Positions 12,063 through 22,668 of a DNA stretch of 64,000 nt are shown in pieces. The notes under the pieces were generated by a model. It saw only the letters and a program-made list of their open reading frames with translations. It ran no database searches and had not been told where the DNA came from. The stretch spans positions 16,140,337 to 16,204,336 of the forward strand of contig NC_060064.1 in assembly GCF_020283565.1 (NCBI RefSeq), written 5' to 3'. This stretch comes from Trifolium pratense (taxonomy: Eukaryota > Streptophyta > Magnoliopsida > Fabales > Fabaceae). Every line of letters begins with the position of its first letter. The first letter of the stretch is position 1. A program made the translations under genes and the position numbers.

Positions 12063-12418
12063 ACTAATTATTATCCATTCATCGCTATATAATACACCAT
12101 TGCAAATTCATGACTTTGTTGGTACTATAATATATACTTTTTTTCAACTATAGATATATCCAGAGTGAATATAATCCTAATTATGATTTTGAATATACGT
12201 TTAGTCGATTATTATAGAGATTAATGCAAGAAAATTCAAAGAGACTAAAAATAATAGAAATCAATTTTGTGGATTTTCGATCAGCATATGAATATTGTCG
12301 ACCATCATTACACTTTATGATAATTTTAATTGTTGATTCATGGTGGAATTCATACGAAGATGATTCAGGGTAGCACTCACCTACATATATATATCTATAT
12401 CTATATATATATATATAT
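12063..12418. other. No gene seen; TA microsatellite at the right
   Basis: AT-rich, ending in a TA/CTATA tract (about 12385-12418) that abuts the next element. No coding signal was found. Confidence 0.4.
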
Positions 12419-13313
12419 GGGGTTTTCTAACTTAGACCCTTAGCAAGGTGCACCTTTTGAGTTGGACAAAAATACACATTTTTTTTTTTTTTAAACAATA
12501 GAGCAACTGGGGCATGTATGTAATTTGCATCATAAAAATACCCTTTTTTTTTTTTTTGAAACAATAGAACAACTATTACATTTTTTAAATTTCTTCCAAA
12601 TTTCGACCTCATTTTACGTGCGAATCGAACGCCGATTTCAAAAACTAATACCGGAAACCTTTGTAAAATTGAAAAACGATCAAAATCCATATAAGGAACG
12701 TCGAGTTTCGTTGAGTATTGAGGGAGATCGAACCGGGTCAAAAACCGGGTCGCACGACCCGTTTCTGCATAAAACGGGTGGGAGGGACGATGAACAGTGC
12801 GCGTCGCCCACGCCCACTCTCACCGGCGGCGCGTGGGGGCGCGTGCGGCCTCAGGGAGGCTCTATTTTTTTTTTATTTTTTCATAATAAAATAGTAGATA
12901 ATATTCTGGAAATTTTGGTATATTGTATGAAATTTTTGGAGACCCGAAACTATTTTTAGTTAATTAAATGAGTAAAAAGGTAATTAAAAATATTATAATT
13001 CCATAAAAAATTTCCAAAATTTTATGTAAAGTACTATGAATTATTTAGAACCCTCTTGTGTACCTCACTCTCCCTAGTTCAAGTCATAAATTATTTTCAC
13101 AAATTCCGCTGATTATTTAAAACCATTTAACAAATAATAATAATAATTTCATAGATTTGTACTCTGAAACCAATTGTTTTTTTATTTGTTTCTAATAAAA
13201 TATTAGATAATATTCTGAAACTTTTGGTATATTTTATGAAATTTTTTGAGACCTGAAACTATTTTTCGTTAATTAAATGAGATAAAACGGTAATTAAAAA
13301 CTATTGTTTGCTT

Positions 13314-13604
13314 CTGAAACCATTTAGCTGGAAGAATGGTTTCAGAGAGTTATACTGTGAAACCATTCTAGCAGTAAAATGGTTTCAGAAGCAAACAATT
13401 AAAAATCAACTCCCCTGAAACCATTCTATCAGTGAAATGGTTTCAAAGTACAACGCTCTGAAACCATTGTACCAGCTAAATGGTTTCAGAATGGTTTCAG
13501 AAGCAAACAATTAAGAAATTACTCACTGAAACCATTCTACCAGTAAAATGGTTTCAGAGAGTTATACTGTGAAACCATTCTACCAGCTAAATGGTTTCAC
13601 AGTA
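13314..13604. repeat. Array of six short palindromes
   Basis: Six units of the form TGAAACCATT-loop-AATGGTTTCA lie at 13314-13345, 13357-13388, 13416-13446, 13458-13489, 13526-13557 and 13566-13604. Arms are 10-14 bp and loops about 10 bp. The last has perfect 14-bp arms (ACTGTGAAACCATT). Spacers share 'gcaaacaatta' and 'gagttatactg'. This is not a CRISPR: spacing is irregular and the context is a plant transposon. Confidence 0.85.
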
Positions 13605-13634
13605 TTATATAAAGATAATTAAAGGTAGTGAAAA

Positions 13635-13790
13635 ATTGAGTTTTTTTTTTTGTGTCCAAATCAAACGAACCAAGTCTCTATTTGTAGACAAAAAAAAATT
13701 ATGAATTTTGGTATAAAAATAAAAAAATAAAAAATTAATTTACAACGAAATAATTGAGTTTAAAGTATTAAATGAAAAAAAAAACACGCC
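13635..13790. repeat. Inverted partial copy of the Harbinger internal promoter
   Basis: Reverse complement of the stretch around 10290-10440 (shared words: 'tgtccaaatcaaa', 'attatgaattttggta', 'aattgagtttaaagtatta'). It is a second, diverged piece of the same family, lying inside the 12419-14113 element. Confidence 0.65.
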
Positions 13791-14110
13791 AACCACCCAG
13801 CAGTTGACACGTGTCCTGCTTTTTTAAAATGAAATTTTCTCTCTCCAGGCGCAGATCTAGTGTGGTGCACGCGCTGGCTTATCATGGAGATGGATGATCT
13901 GGACTGTCTGATTGATCCGACAGCCATGATGAGATCATCTCTTGGCCGTCTGATGGAAATCAACGGTCTGTAACGGTGGTCCTGCGGTAGGCGCGCGACA
14001 CTGGATCAGCGCCGATATGTTTTTTTTTTTTAAAAAAGAAAGGGTATTTTTGTCCAACTCAAAAGGTGCACCTTGCTAATTTAGACCCAACTGGGTCTAA
14101 ATTAGCAGCC

Positions 14111-14113
<3 letters not shown>

Positions 14114-14172
<59 letters not shown>
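14114..14172. repeat. (TA)n microsatellite
   Basis: About 29 TA dinucleotides separate two mobile elements. A matching short TA tract lies at 14571-14590. Confidence 0.95.
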
Positions 14173-14175
<3 letters not shown>

Positions 14176-14570
14176 TCAGGATCCGTTGACACCAACTAGT
14201 TTGACACCAAATGTTACACCTCTCAATAACGTTTTAACCGATATAAATTTTATAAAATCCACCGTTGGATTGAAAGTTTACATCATATAGATCATTTGTG
14301 TAAAATTTCAAATAAATCCAAAATCATTTGATATGTTATTGAGATACATCAAAATTAACGGTTTTTGTATTTTTTTAAATGCCGTTAATCTTTATGTGTC
14401 TCAATAGCATATCAAATGATTTTGGATTTGTCTGAAATTTTACACAAATGATCTATATGATGTAAACTTTCAATCCAACGGTGGATTTTATAAAATTTAT
14501 ATCGGTTAAAACGTTATTGAGAGGTGTAACATTTGGTGTCAAACTAGTTGGTGTCAACGGATCCTGACTC
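14173..14570. mobile_element. Foldback MITE, 398 bp near-perfect palindrome
   Basis: Starts GAGTCAGGATCCGTTGACAC and ends with the exact reverse complement. The arms match through about 185 bp each with a few mismatches around a centre near 14370. No coding capacity. It is flanked by TA tracts on both sides, consistent with a TA target. A diverged relative is at 56145-56473. Confidence 0.9.
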
Positions 14571-14590
14571 TATATATATATATATATATA

Positions 14591-16632
14591 AATAGTATAT
14601 TAAAAAAAGTAAATTATACTCAAACTATGTTGTACTTAAAAATTTACATACATATATTCCAAAATAAAATAAAATTATATACATACTCTACAATTGTCCT
14701 CTATAATTGAATAATTAACTCATTACCAATGTTGTTCACATCTCTCTCAACATAAGTCACGAGAAAATCTAAAAATGGGTGAATTGAAATTGGTTTTGGT
14801 CTATTTGTGCTAGTGGTTCAAATAAAACAAATAGGGGTTCAAAATGCAAAATATATAAAATTATATGTCCATTTTTTAAAATTTAAGGTATTTAGTTGAA
14901 CACCCCTTGCTATGGTGTAGCTTCAACACCGATTAATAGGCTGATTCAAAAAAAAAAAAAAACACCGATTAATAGATGGTGTTTCTCACTTTGTCTAGCT
15001 ACATGCTAAAAAAAAATGTATTTGTCCAGGGTGGAAGTGACATTTACTTATTCTTATAATATAAAAATCATGTAAAATCATATGAGTGAAAGAATAAAAT
15101 TGTAATTCAGTTTTTGTCTTTAAATAAATAAACACTAGTAAAAAAACACATATAATTTGTGTATATGAGTTTTCAATGACTTGTCATTTTGTCCATCTAT
15201 AAATAAGAAAAATACTTTGTCCGTAAGACCTGCCTAATATCAATATTATTAAACTGAACACCTTTATTTGAATTTAAACTAAGAATCTTACAAGTATGCA
15301 TAAATTTTAATGATATTTTTGACTTCATCTGAAAAAAAAAAATTATATTCTTTTTTCTTTTCTTTTTTTTGTTAGGAAAATAATGCCATTTAAAAAAGAG
15401 AGAAGAGCTATTCTTTTTTCTATGCATGTGTGGAACTTCTTGACGTGCCTCACAATAACTATTTTTTGTTTTGTTTTGAAAAACATAATAACTAATTATT
15501 TAATTAATTTAATCAATCAATTATTAGCATAAACTATAGAGGATGAGAAGGAAAATATATATAAAACACATTTATTATTAAAAAAATGGGAGGGAGAGAA
15601 TGTGGAACGGGATTGAGAAAAATTACTTTCTAAAATAAATTAAATAAATCAACATTTTATATTTTCATTGGCAAATGGTTAAAAACGGACATGTAGAACA
15701 ATTTACTAGTATTGAATATTTACTAGTATCTACACAGGAAGGATAATACAATTTTATTTACAGAATTGCAGTTGGTAACAAACAAAGTAATCTTATATAG
15801 AGGAATAGATGTGATGGATCAAATAAATTTACTTGAGATTCAACTCACAAACTCAGAAATATAATTCCCCCAGCAGTTGGGAACAGTGTGTCAAAGCTAT
15901 TCCATGACTCAACTATGAACATGAGATTCACAAGGTTGGCTTGGAGAAATTTGATCTTCGCCTTTTCTTTTCAAGGATTCTGTTAAAAGTCATGACCAGG
16001 ATAACTATAAGTTATACTATTATATCCGCCATAAGATAGTCAAATCCGCTATAAACTTGTGAATAAGACTCGTCAAACAAAGGGACTAGAAAACAATATA
16101 AATAAAAGTATAAGGTATTTATTTAATGGTAAAACAAACCATCACTTCCTCAAAATTGCGCATACAGTTTAACTGCCAGAAGTGGCAAGAGGAAGTTAAT
16201 ATGGACAAGATGTCTATTGATGAGTGTTTGTGTGATTTGGGGGCTTCTGTCCATCAAGTTCGATGAAAAGGGAAAGGTGTTGCTCTGTTGTGAACTTAGA
16301 TCTTATGGATTGGTTCCACAAGTGGAACGTTTGCCTTACTGAAAGCTTATATTCAATTTACACCAGTAGCCTTAGGACTAGTGGTATAACTATCTACTAC
16401 CTACCCAAAGTATACATCAAAGAGACCCGCTGACCAATTCTGGATTCATGTGACATCAAGTTTCTCGACATGTATGTTTTTGAAATTTAGCACAAAGAGT
16501 CTATGCAACTTAACTGACATGCATTTTGGGCAAACGAAAAAGGAAAAGTGAATGAGAAGGTAGTTTTAAGTCTTAACTACTTTGAGTATTTTCAGCTTGG
16601 GAGCTGGGCCCTTTTGTTAGCAGCAGCATACC
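14591..16632. other. Intergenic; downstream region of the PPR gene
   Basis: AT-rich with poly-A/T runs. The part from about 15800 to 16632 is richer in sequence complexity and could include the 3' UTR of the PPR gene on the minus strand. No other gene is recognised. Confidence 0.4.
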
Positions 16633-19600
16633 TCAAGTTATCCTTATTTTAAGTATTTTCCAATAAATATCATGGTACATACCAAGCCTTTCTTTTATGA
16701 CAGCAGCATTTTCAGCCCCACAGCACTTTTCTGAAAAGGAGGATATATCATGGTACATTTCATATGAGGGATGAATTCCTGCATCCTCCATCCATTGTAG
16801 TACCTGCAATGCCAAATACTAGAAAAATGAAACTGCATATTAATGAATAAGAAAAGTCTCTACAAGATTAGCAAAAGTGGCATTGGAGACACTTCAGCAA
16901 CAAGAGATACAAGCTATTGGAATGTTAGTAATAAGTATGATATATAAACATCTATCACTCTATCAATGAAACTTATACTTTTGTCTCTCTCCTCCTTTTC
17001 CATGAATCCCCTATTATTTCAACAATATTTAATTTGTCAAAGTTCCTATGTTGTTTCAGTCACAGTTATGAACCTCTCTGTACAGACCTAAAAACCTATT
17101 TGATGAATCTAGAGAGAGAGGGAGGTGAAGGAGAAGTTGATACTAACTTGATTCAGATAAACGAGTTCTAGTCTTCTAGATATAAAGATAGCATTTAAGC
17201 TATTTATACAAGTACCCTAGCATGCTTTGTGAGTTGTTTGCTTAACAGAAAGCAAATAATTGTCCTACAACAGAGGTCCGCTACAGCTACAGTACTTTAA
17301 CAGAGTGAAAAATGTTCTAAAATGACCAAATGATCGGATGTGAACGGGTGAACGATAGACTAACAGCTAAAAGTAAACAAAGCCACCAAAATAAATTCTG
17401 CGTGTATCATCATTACATTTAAATCTTAATAGTGTGCGCGAGAGATGGAAAGAGAGGTTGGGAGAGCACTTACCTCTAAATACTTCCTCCAATTTCCAGA
17501 TGATAAAAGGTTTTTCAATAAAATAGAATAAGTATTGATGCTAACATCGGCACCCGATTCTGACATTTTGAAGAATAGCTGTACACATGAAAAATAAGAT
17601 GATAAGAAGTTGGAAAGAGATATCTAGATGTGGGGAATCATATTTAATGTGTTAACATTAACTTCATAAATATCAGAAGGAAGATTCGCAGTACATACCT
17701 TCAACATAGTTTCAATCTTTCCACTTTTTCCTAAAGAGTTCAGGAACAAATTCAAACATCCAGATGAAATTGCAGGAAGTGAGGGCTCCATGTACTTGAT
17801 CACATCAAGAGCCGTCTTCCAATCATGTAATCTTGCAGCAAAAGAAAAAATTCAGTTTCGAAAGAAATATAATAGTAAAATACAGTGACCGAAAAAAATG
17901 ACATGCTGTAAAATGTGGTTACCGACCCAAAGCAAATTGAACAAAAGATACCCCATCCTATAGTTTCTTGCCCATTTTTCTAAATATATATCCTGAGCTT
18001 TTTTTTGCAGTTTCAAAAGCATCAAAAGTCATGTTATACTCCCTCCGTCCCATTTTATAAGATCTACTTTGACTACATGCACTATTCATATGTCTTGTTT
18101 TGATTGCATTTTTCTAAAATTATATAAATGTAAATATTATCATATAAGATCTTGTTTGATTTGTTTCGATGAGTATTTTCAAAATATCAATTTTCTATAA
18201 TTTTTACTAATAGACAATTAAAGATATTCGTAATCAAAATTATGTATTGACATACGTGCAGCGGTCAATGAGTTCTTATATTTTGGGACGGAGGGAGTAT
18301 TACAGAAACTTGGGTTTTATTATAAAGACCATACTATTTTAGGAATCCATAACTCCACTTCAAATTACACAATTAATATTATTATTATTATTAACAAAAT
18401 CCTAACACATTAGTATTATTAACAAATCTATTTTCTGATAACCAATAACATTATCAAATGTGAATAATAAAAAAAAAATTGACTTGTATATGAAGAATAA
18501 AGACCTATATCATAAGCAGCAGTCAAAGTGGGAAGTATTCAAATTCTGAAAAAGTATAAGCTAATAGCTTATAGCCATTCTAATTTTGTCATGAATCATG
18601 ATGTCTTGATCAGGAAGATACTAAGCAAACTTCAGTCTCAATTAGCTTAACTTAGAACAACAAAGAAGGCAATAAGGTAAGATACAAAATCTGAACTTAC
18701 AAGCTACAGGCAGATACCATTTCAAAAAATATGGTATCACTTAAAGGAATGTCTTTTTCTCTCATACTTTGTGCAAGACTAAAGACCCTTCCTGGTTGGC
18801 CACCTTTGTTAAAAGCTCTCATCAGAGCTGCACACACGATGGTATCTAGCTTGATGTCATTTGCTTCCATTTCTTCAAAGAGTGCATATGCTTTTTCCCA
18901 CTTCTCTGATCATATAGTTACTTAGGCATACATTTTGACATACAATTCTAATATTGCAACAGTTAAAAAAATATTTTACCGGCAGTGTTGTAAGCATCAA
19001 GCATTGCAGTATATGTAATCACATCTGGAATGCAACCCGATGATTTCATTAAGTTGAATGTAGACTCTGCTTCTGTGATTTGACCCTAAAACATGATCAC
19101 AAAAAAAATATATATATATTAAGGAAAAGAAACAGAAGTCTGATATCAACGTAGCATTGACATGAATCCTAACCAAAACTCTTGCCTGTTTGCTATAGGC
19201 ACATATGATAGATGAGTAGACCTCTTTGGACATAGGAAGTTTTAGATGCACCATTTCTTCCATAAAAGACAGGGCTTCCCCAAATTTTGACATCTTACAA
19301 CAACCACTAATCAAGACAGTGTAAGTAACAGAATCAGATCTTATTTTTTTCTCCCTCATAGATTTATACAAGTCTACAGCTTTGTCATATTCCCCTACAT
19401 TAATATAGCTTCCTATAGCTGAATTATATGCCGCTGTGTTCAATTTAATGCCTCGCATCTCAGCTGCTGATAGCACAGTATCAATCTTCACCTTCTGACA
19501 ACACCGTCCACAGGCAGCCAAGAGCGTGCATACTGAGACAACATTCGGATGAATCTTATCCTGTTCCATTTCTCGTAAGATTCCAATTGCTTCTTCAAGC

Positions 19601-22174
19601 AAACCATTAGACCCATAGGCATCAATCAGTGCATTGTAAGTGACAATGTTTGGCTTCAAGTTGTTTCTCTTTATCATTGTGAATATTTCCCTTGCTTTTT
19701 GAGGCTTTCGTGATCTTCCATAAGCATTAAGTAGAGATGTATAAGATACAATATCTGGGCGGAAACCATTATGTGTTATCTCATTAAAAACCCGAAGTGC
19801 CTCAATTTCCATCCCTCGAGCAGCATATGCACCTAGTAGTGCATTGTATGAGACTATACTTGGTTTCAGCCCTTCTGCAAGCATCATATTGAATGCAGCC
19901 TCACAATTTTCAATTTGTCCATACGCAGAATACAATTGAATGATACTAGTGAATGTTACAACATCAGGGTGACATTCTGACTTCTTTTCCCTCATGGAAT
20001 TAAAAATATCAATGGCTTTGTCATATTGTTTAAGCTTCACTAGACAATGGATTATGATACTGAGTGTGGTTGTGTCTGGTCGAATGTGAGTTCCCTTCAT
20101 TAGTTCAAAATACGACAAAGCTTTTGAATACTGAGCTCCACTTTTAAATGCAGATAACATAATATTGTGAGTGACAAGATCAGGTCCAACTCCATTGTCA
20201 GTCATTTTCTTGCAAATATTAAGTGCTTCTTTCCAATTTCCACTAGATCCACAGGCATTAATCAAGTTGTTGTAAGTCGACCGACTTGGCGGAATCTGCA
20301 ACAATATGTTAGTGTCACAAAAGCACTTATAGTCAAGATAGCAACTATCTAAGTGTATCAATTTAAATTCCCACTCAAGAAGTGCATAGAATCTGAAGAT
20401 TGAATGAAACCTGTTAAGATCACATCTATCACAAATATCTTGCCATTAAGATTATTCATTTCAAATGTGCACAAAGACTTCATGAATCATAACCAACCAA
20501 CTAGTCTAGTGTGCAGGTAAGCAAAGTAAATGAATCATATAAAACACAGACCAGAATGAAACCTATTTAGTTTCCCACTTCCCAGAATGGATGGCAAGAG
20601 AAATTTTCTACCATAAAATCAAACAAACATAATTTATATGTATCTAATAATGGAATCTCAATTATGTCTGCAATGGAGCACCTAAGTAGATCTTTATTAA
20701 AGTATTAAGAACATGGATTGCGGAAGGCATGAATCATCATAAACTGAGTCCTGCAAAATGGGACGTATTTGTGCCTAAATTGACTATAAAACAATGAGGC
20801 AAATGAGTGAAAGCATTTATGCACATGTTATGTCTCCCTTCACCTAACTTACTACACAGCCTAAATGATTCACCTATAAACACTATAGAAGATATAACAG
20901 GCAAAAGTCAAACAAAATGAAAGAATCAAATCGGAAACACCAACATATATTGCATTTTCAAGCTCAACTACAACATACAATTACGACCAAGAAATTCCAA
21001 ACAGAAAAAAGAATGATGATGATCGGATAAAGTTGGATTCGCTAAAGATTGATAAGGGAAGAAAAATATAAAGTACACACAGCTGCACGCAGCATGTCAT
21101 CCATGATATTCATAGCCCAACGCCACTGTCTAGCTCGACCATGCGCATTAATAAGAGCATTATAAGTCTCAGCATCAGGTTTACACCTAGAAACCACAAC
21201 AACACATACACACACAATTACTAACAACTAACAACGATTAAATAACTAAACCTTCACAAAACTAAAACCCTTCGCCATCCATACCTGTACTTTTGCATCT
21301 CAAAAAACAACCCACGAGCTTGATCCGTTCTATTATGCCTAGCATGCAACCTAATCATCATGTTGTATATATCTGTTCTAGCACAATAATTCTTCTGCTC
21401 TTTCATCCAGCTGAAAACTAAGTTACAATGTTCAATTGAACCTCTCTGTGTCAACTCCTACCAAATTTGAATATACAATACACATTTTATTACAAGTTTG
21501 CTTATATCATCTATAAATTCAAACTAATTTATGAAGCACGAACACCAGACACTACACTGACATGTCGACACCGATAATAATTTGAAAAAAAATACACAAT
21601 TCAATGTAATTATAAGTGTCGGTGTCGTGTCGGTGTCCGACACCGGGACCCGCCTAATCCGAGCCGAGGAGTGTCTCTACTTCATATTTTCAACACATTT
21701 TCATTATTTTAATCTTTCGATTAATTGTGCCGTTTAAGCTAAAATTGAGTTAGAAGCTCCTAAGCGATAAGAAAATTGCAATACCCTAATAAGAAAGGGG
21801 AAATTCTTGCGTGCGAAGCGACCTATCCAACGGTTGAGTAAGCCTTCAACATCATCACGGAGAGTGAGTGAGAGGACAGAGTCTACAACCTCCGAAACAG
21901 TCCAGTCCTTCTGAAAGCGGTTTCCGGCGACTCGGAGACGGTATCGTGCCGGAATATCTTCCTTGCGGAGGCCGGCGATTCTGGTGGATACTTCGTGTTG
22001 TCCTCTGTCGTAATCGACGAAACCATCCTTTTTCTCCTTGAATGCTAGTTCGTTGGAGTTTTTCTTGCGTGTGATTGTGGATTTTGGAGGACGAGTTGAC
22101 TCGGTGGCGCTACCGAGTTGAGTGCAGTGAGGTGGTGTTGTGGCCATTGAAATGGGAGTGACACTGTGAAGCAT
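16633..22174 (-). CDS. Plastid pentatricopeptide-repeat protein, EMB2654-like (9 exons)
   Basis: Minus-strand exons: 21785-22174, 21285-21457, 21081-21186, 19186-20295, 18980-19085, 18701-18905, 17699-17831, 17474-17578 and 16633-16803. Phases join to 832 codons plus stop, close to Arabidopsis EMB2654 (At2g41720). Exon 1 has a Ser/Thr-rich start suited to a plastid transit peptide, then RFARKNFPFLIR. Exon 4 carries consecutive 35-residue PPR motifs such as PDLVTHNIMLSAFKSG, PNIVTYNALIDAYGSNG and LNTAAYNSAIGSYIN. EMB2654 is an essential PPR protein needed for trans-splicing of plastid rps12; the same role is inferred. Intron 4 uses a GC donor. Start could be Met1 or Met10 (MATTPP). The last 15 codons do not look conserved: a GT donor inside exon 9 (AGGCTTG^GTATGT, near 16682) may lead to an unseen last exon. 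Confidence 0.93.
18039..18297. mobile_element. Stowaway MITE in a PPR-gene intron
   Basis: Terminal inverted repeat CTCCCTCCGTCCCA with flanking TA target duplication (18037-18038 and 18298-18299), 259 bp, no ORF. Sits inside intron 6 of the EMB2654-like gene. Confidence 0.9.
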
Positions 22175-22392
22175 CGTTGAATGAATGAAAGAAGATAATA
22201 ATAACCGCGCGTTTAGAAATCGGATAATTTTTTTGTTTTTTTTTTTGTTATGAGAGTTTGGGCTTAGTAAAATTTATCTTACTTGGGCTTGATGTATATT
22301 GTGTATTGAGAGATTTCCTATCGGCACCTCCAGTTTCATTTGTGCACCTTTTCTTTCAAAGTCTATCTCTTTCCTTATGTAACAATATTATT
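22175..22392. promoter_or_regulatory. Upstream region of the PPR gene
   Basis: Sequence immediately 5' of the EMB2654-like start on the minus strand. It is T-rich with no clear TATA box. The promoter is inferred by position only. Confidence 0.3.
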
Positions 22393-22668
22393 ACCTCTGT
22401 CCTAAATTATAATAAATGTTTGACAATTTCGCATAAATTAAAATATGTAATTAATTTTGTATAAAAAATAAAAATCATGTTTTAATTTACAAAATTATCT
22501 TCTTTTTTTTTTAAACAAAAATTATCTTTTGTTAATGTTATAAGAAAGATAAATTTAAATAAAAAAGAGGGTAAATAATAGATAATGGTAAAATAAGAAA
22601 AGTAATGTGGCTTATAATTTGGACCACATTTTTCCTCTAAACGACTTATAATTTGGGACGGAATGAGT
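22393..22668. mobile_element. Diverged Stowaway MITE
   Basis: Left end ACCTCTGTCCTAAATTATAA pairs with right end TTATAATTTGGGACGGAATG in inverted orientation, with TA at the borders. It is more diverged from the CTCCCTCCGTCCC consensus than the other two copies. Confidence 0.65.

Larger units (their letters stand above)
12419..14113. mobile_element. Unclassified terminal-inverted-repeat element, 1.7 kb
   Basis: Both ends carry the same inverted word AGCAAGGTGCACCTTTTGAG followed by 'ttggacaaaaatac', embedded in 'GGGG...CTAA.TTAGACCC'. The right end has an extra small hairpin (TAGACCCAACTGGGTCTA). Both ends abut TA microsatellites. The interior has a GC-rich patch (12770-12860), two diverged copies of about 115 bp (about 12880-12995 and 13190-13306), a cluster of palindromes and a Harbinger-like stretch in inverse orientation (about 13635-13790). 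No transposase ORF is present. The right 190 bp recur at 59278-59472. A Helitron was considered but the paired inverted ends argue against it. Confidence 0.6.

Noticed and set aside
13314..13604. CRISPR-like repeat array
   Set aside because: Units are palindromes with irregular spacing and partly shared spacers, in a plant transposon; no cas genes.
12419..14113. Helitron (hairpin near the right end, 5'-truncated second copy)
   Set aside because: The ends are inverted copies of each other and there is no clear TC start or CTRR end after the hairpin.
14066..14290. 74-codon ORF with an Ile/Tyr repeat
   Set aside because: It is the translated TA microsatellite plus MITE.
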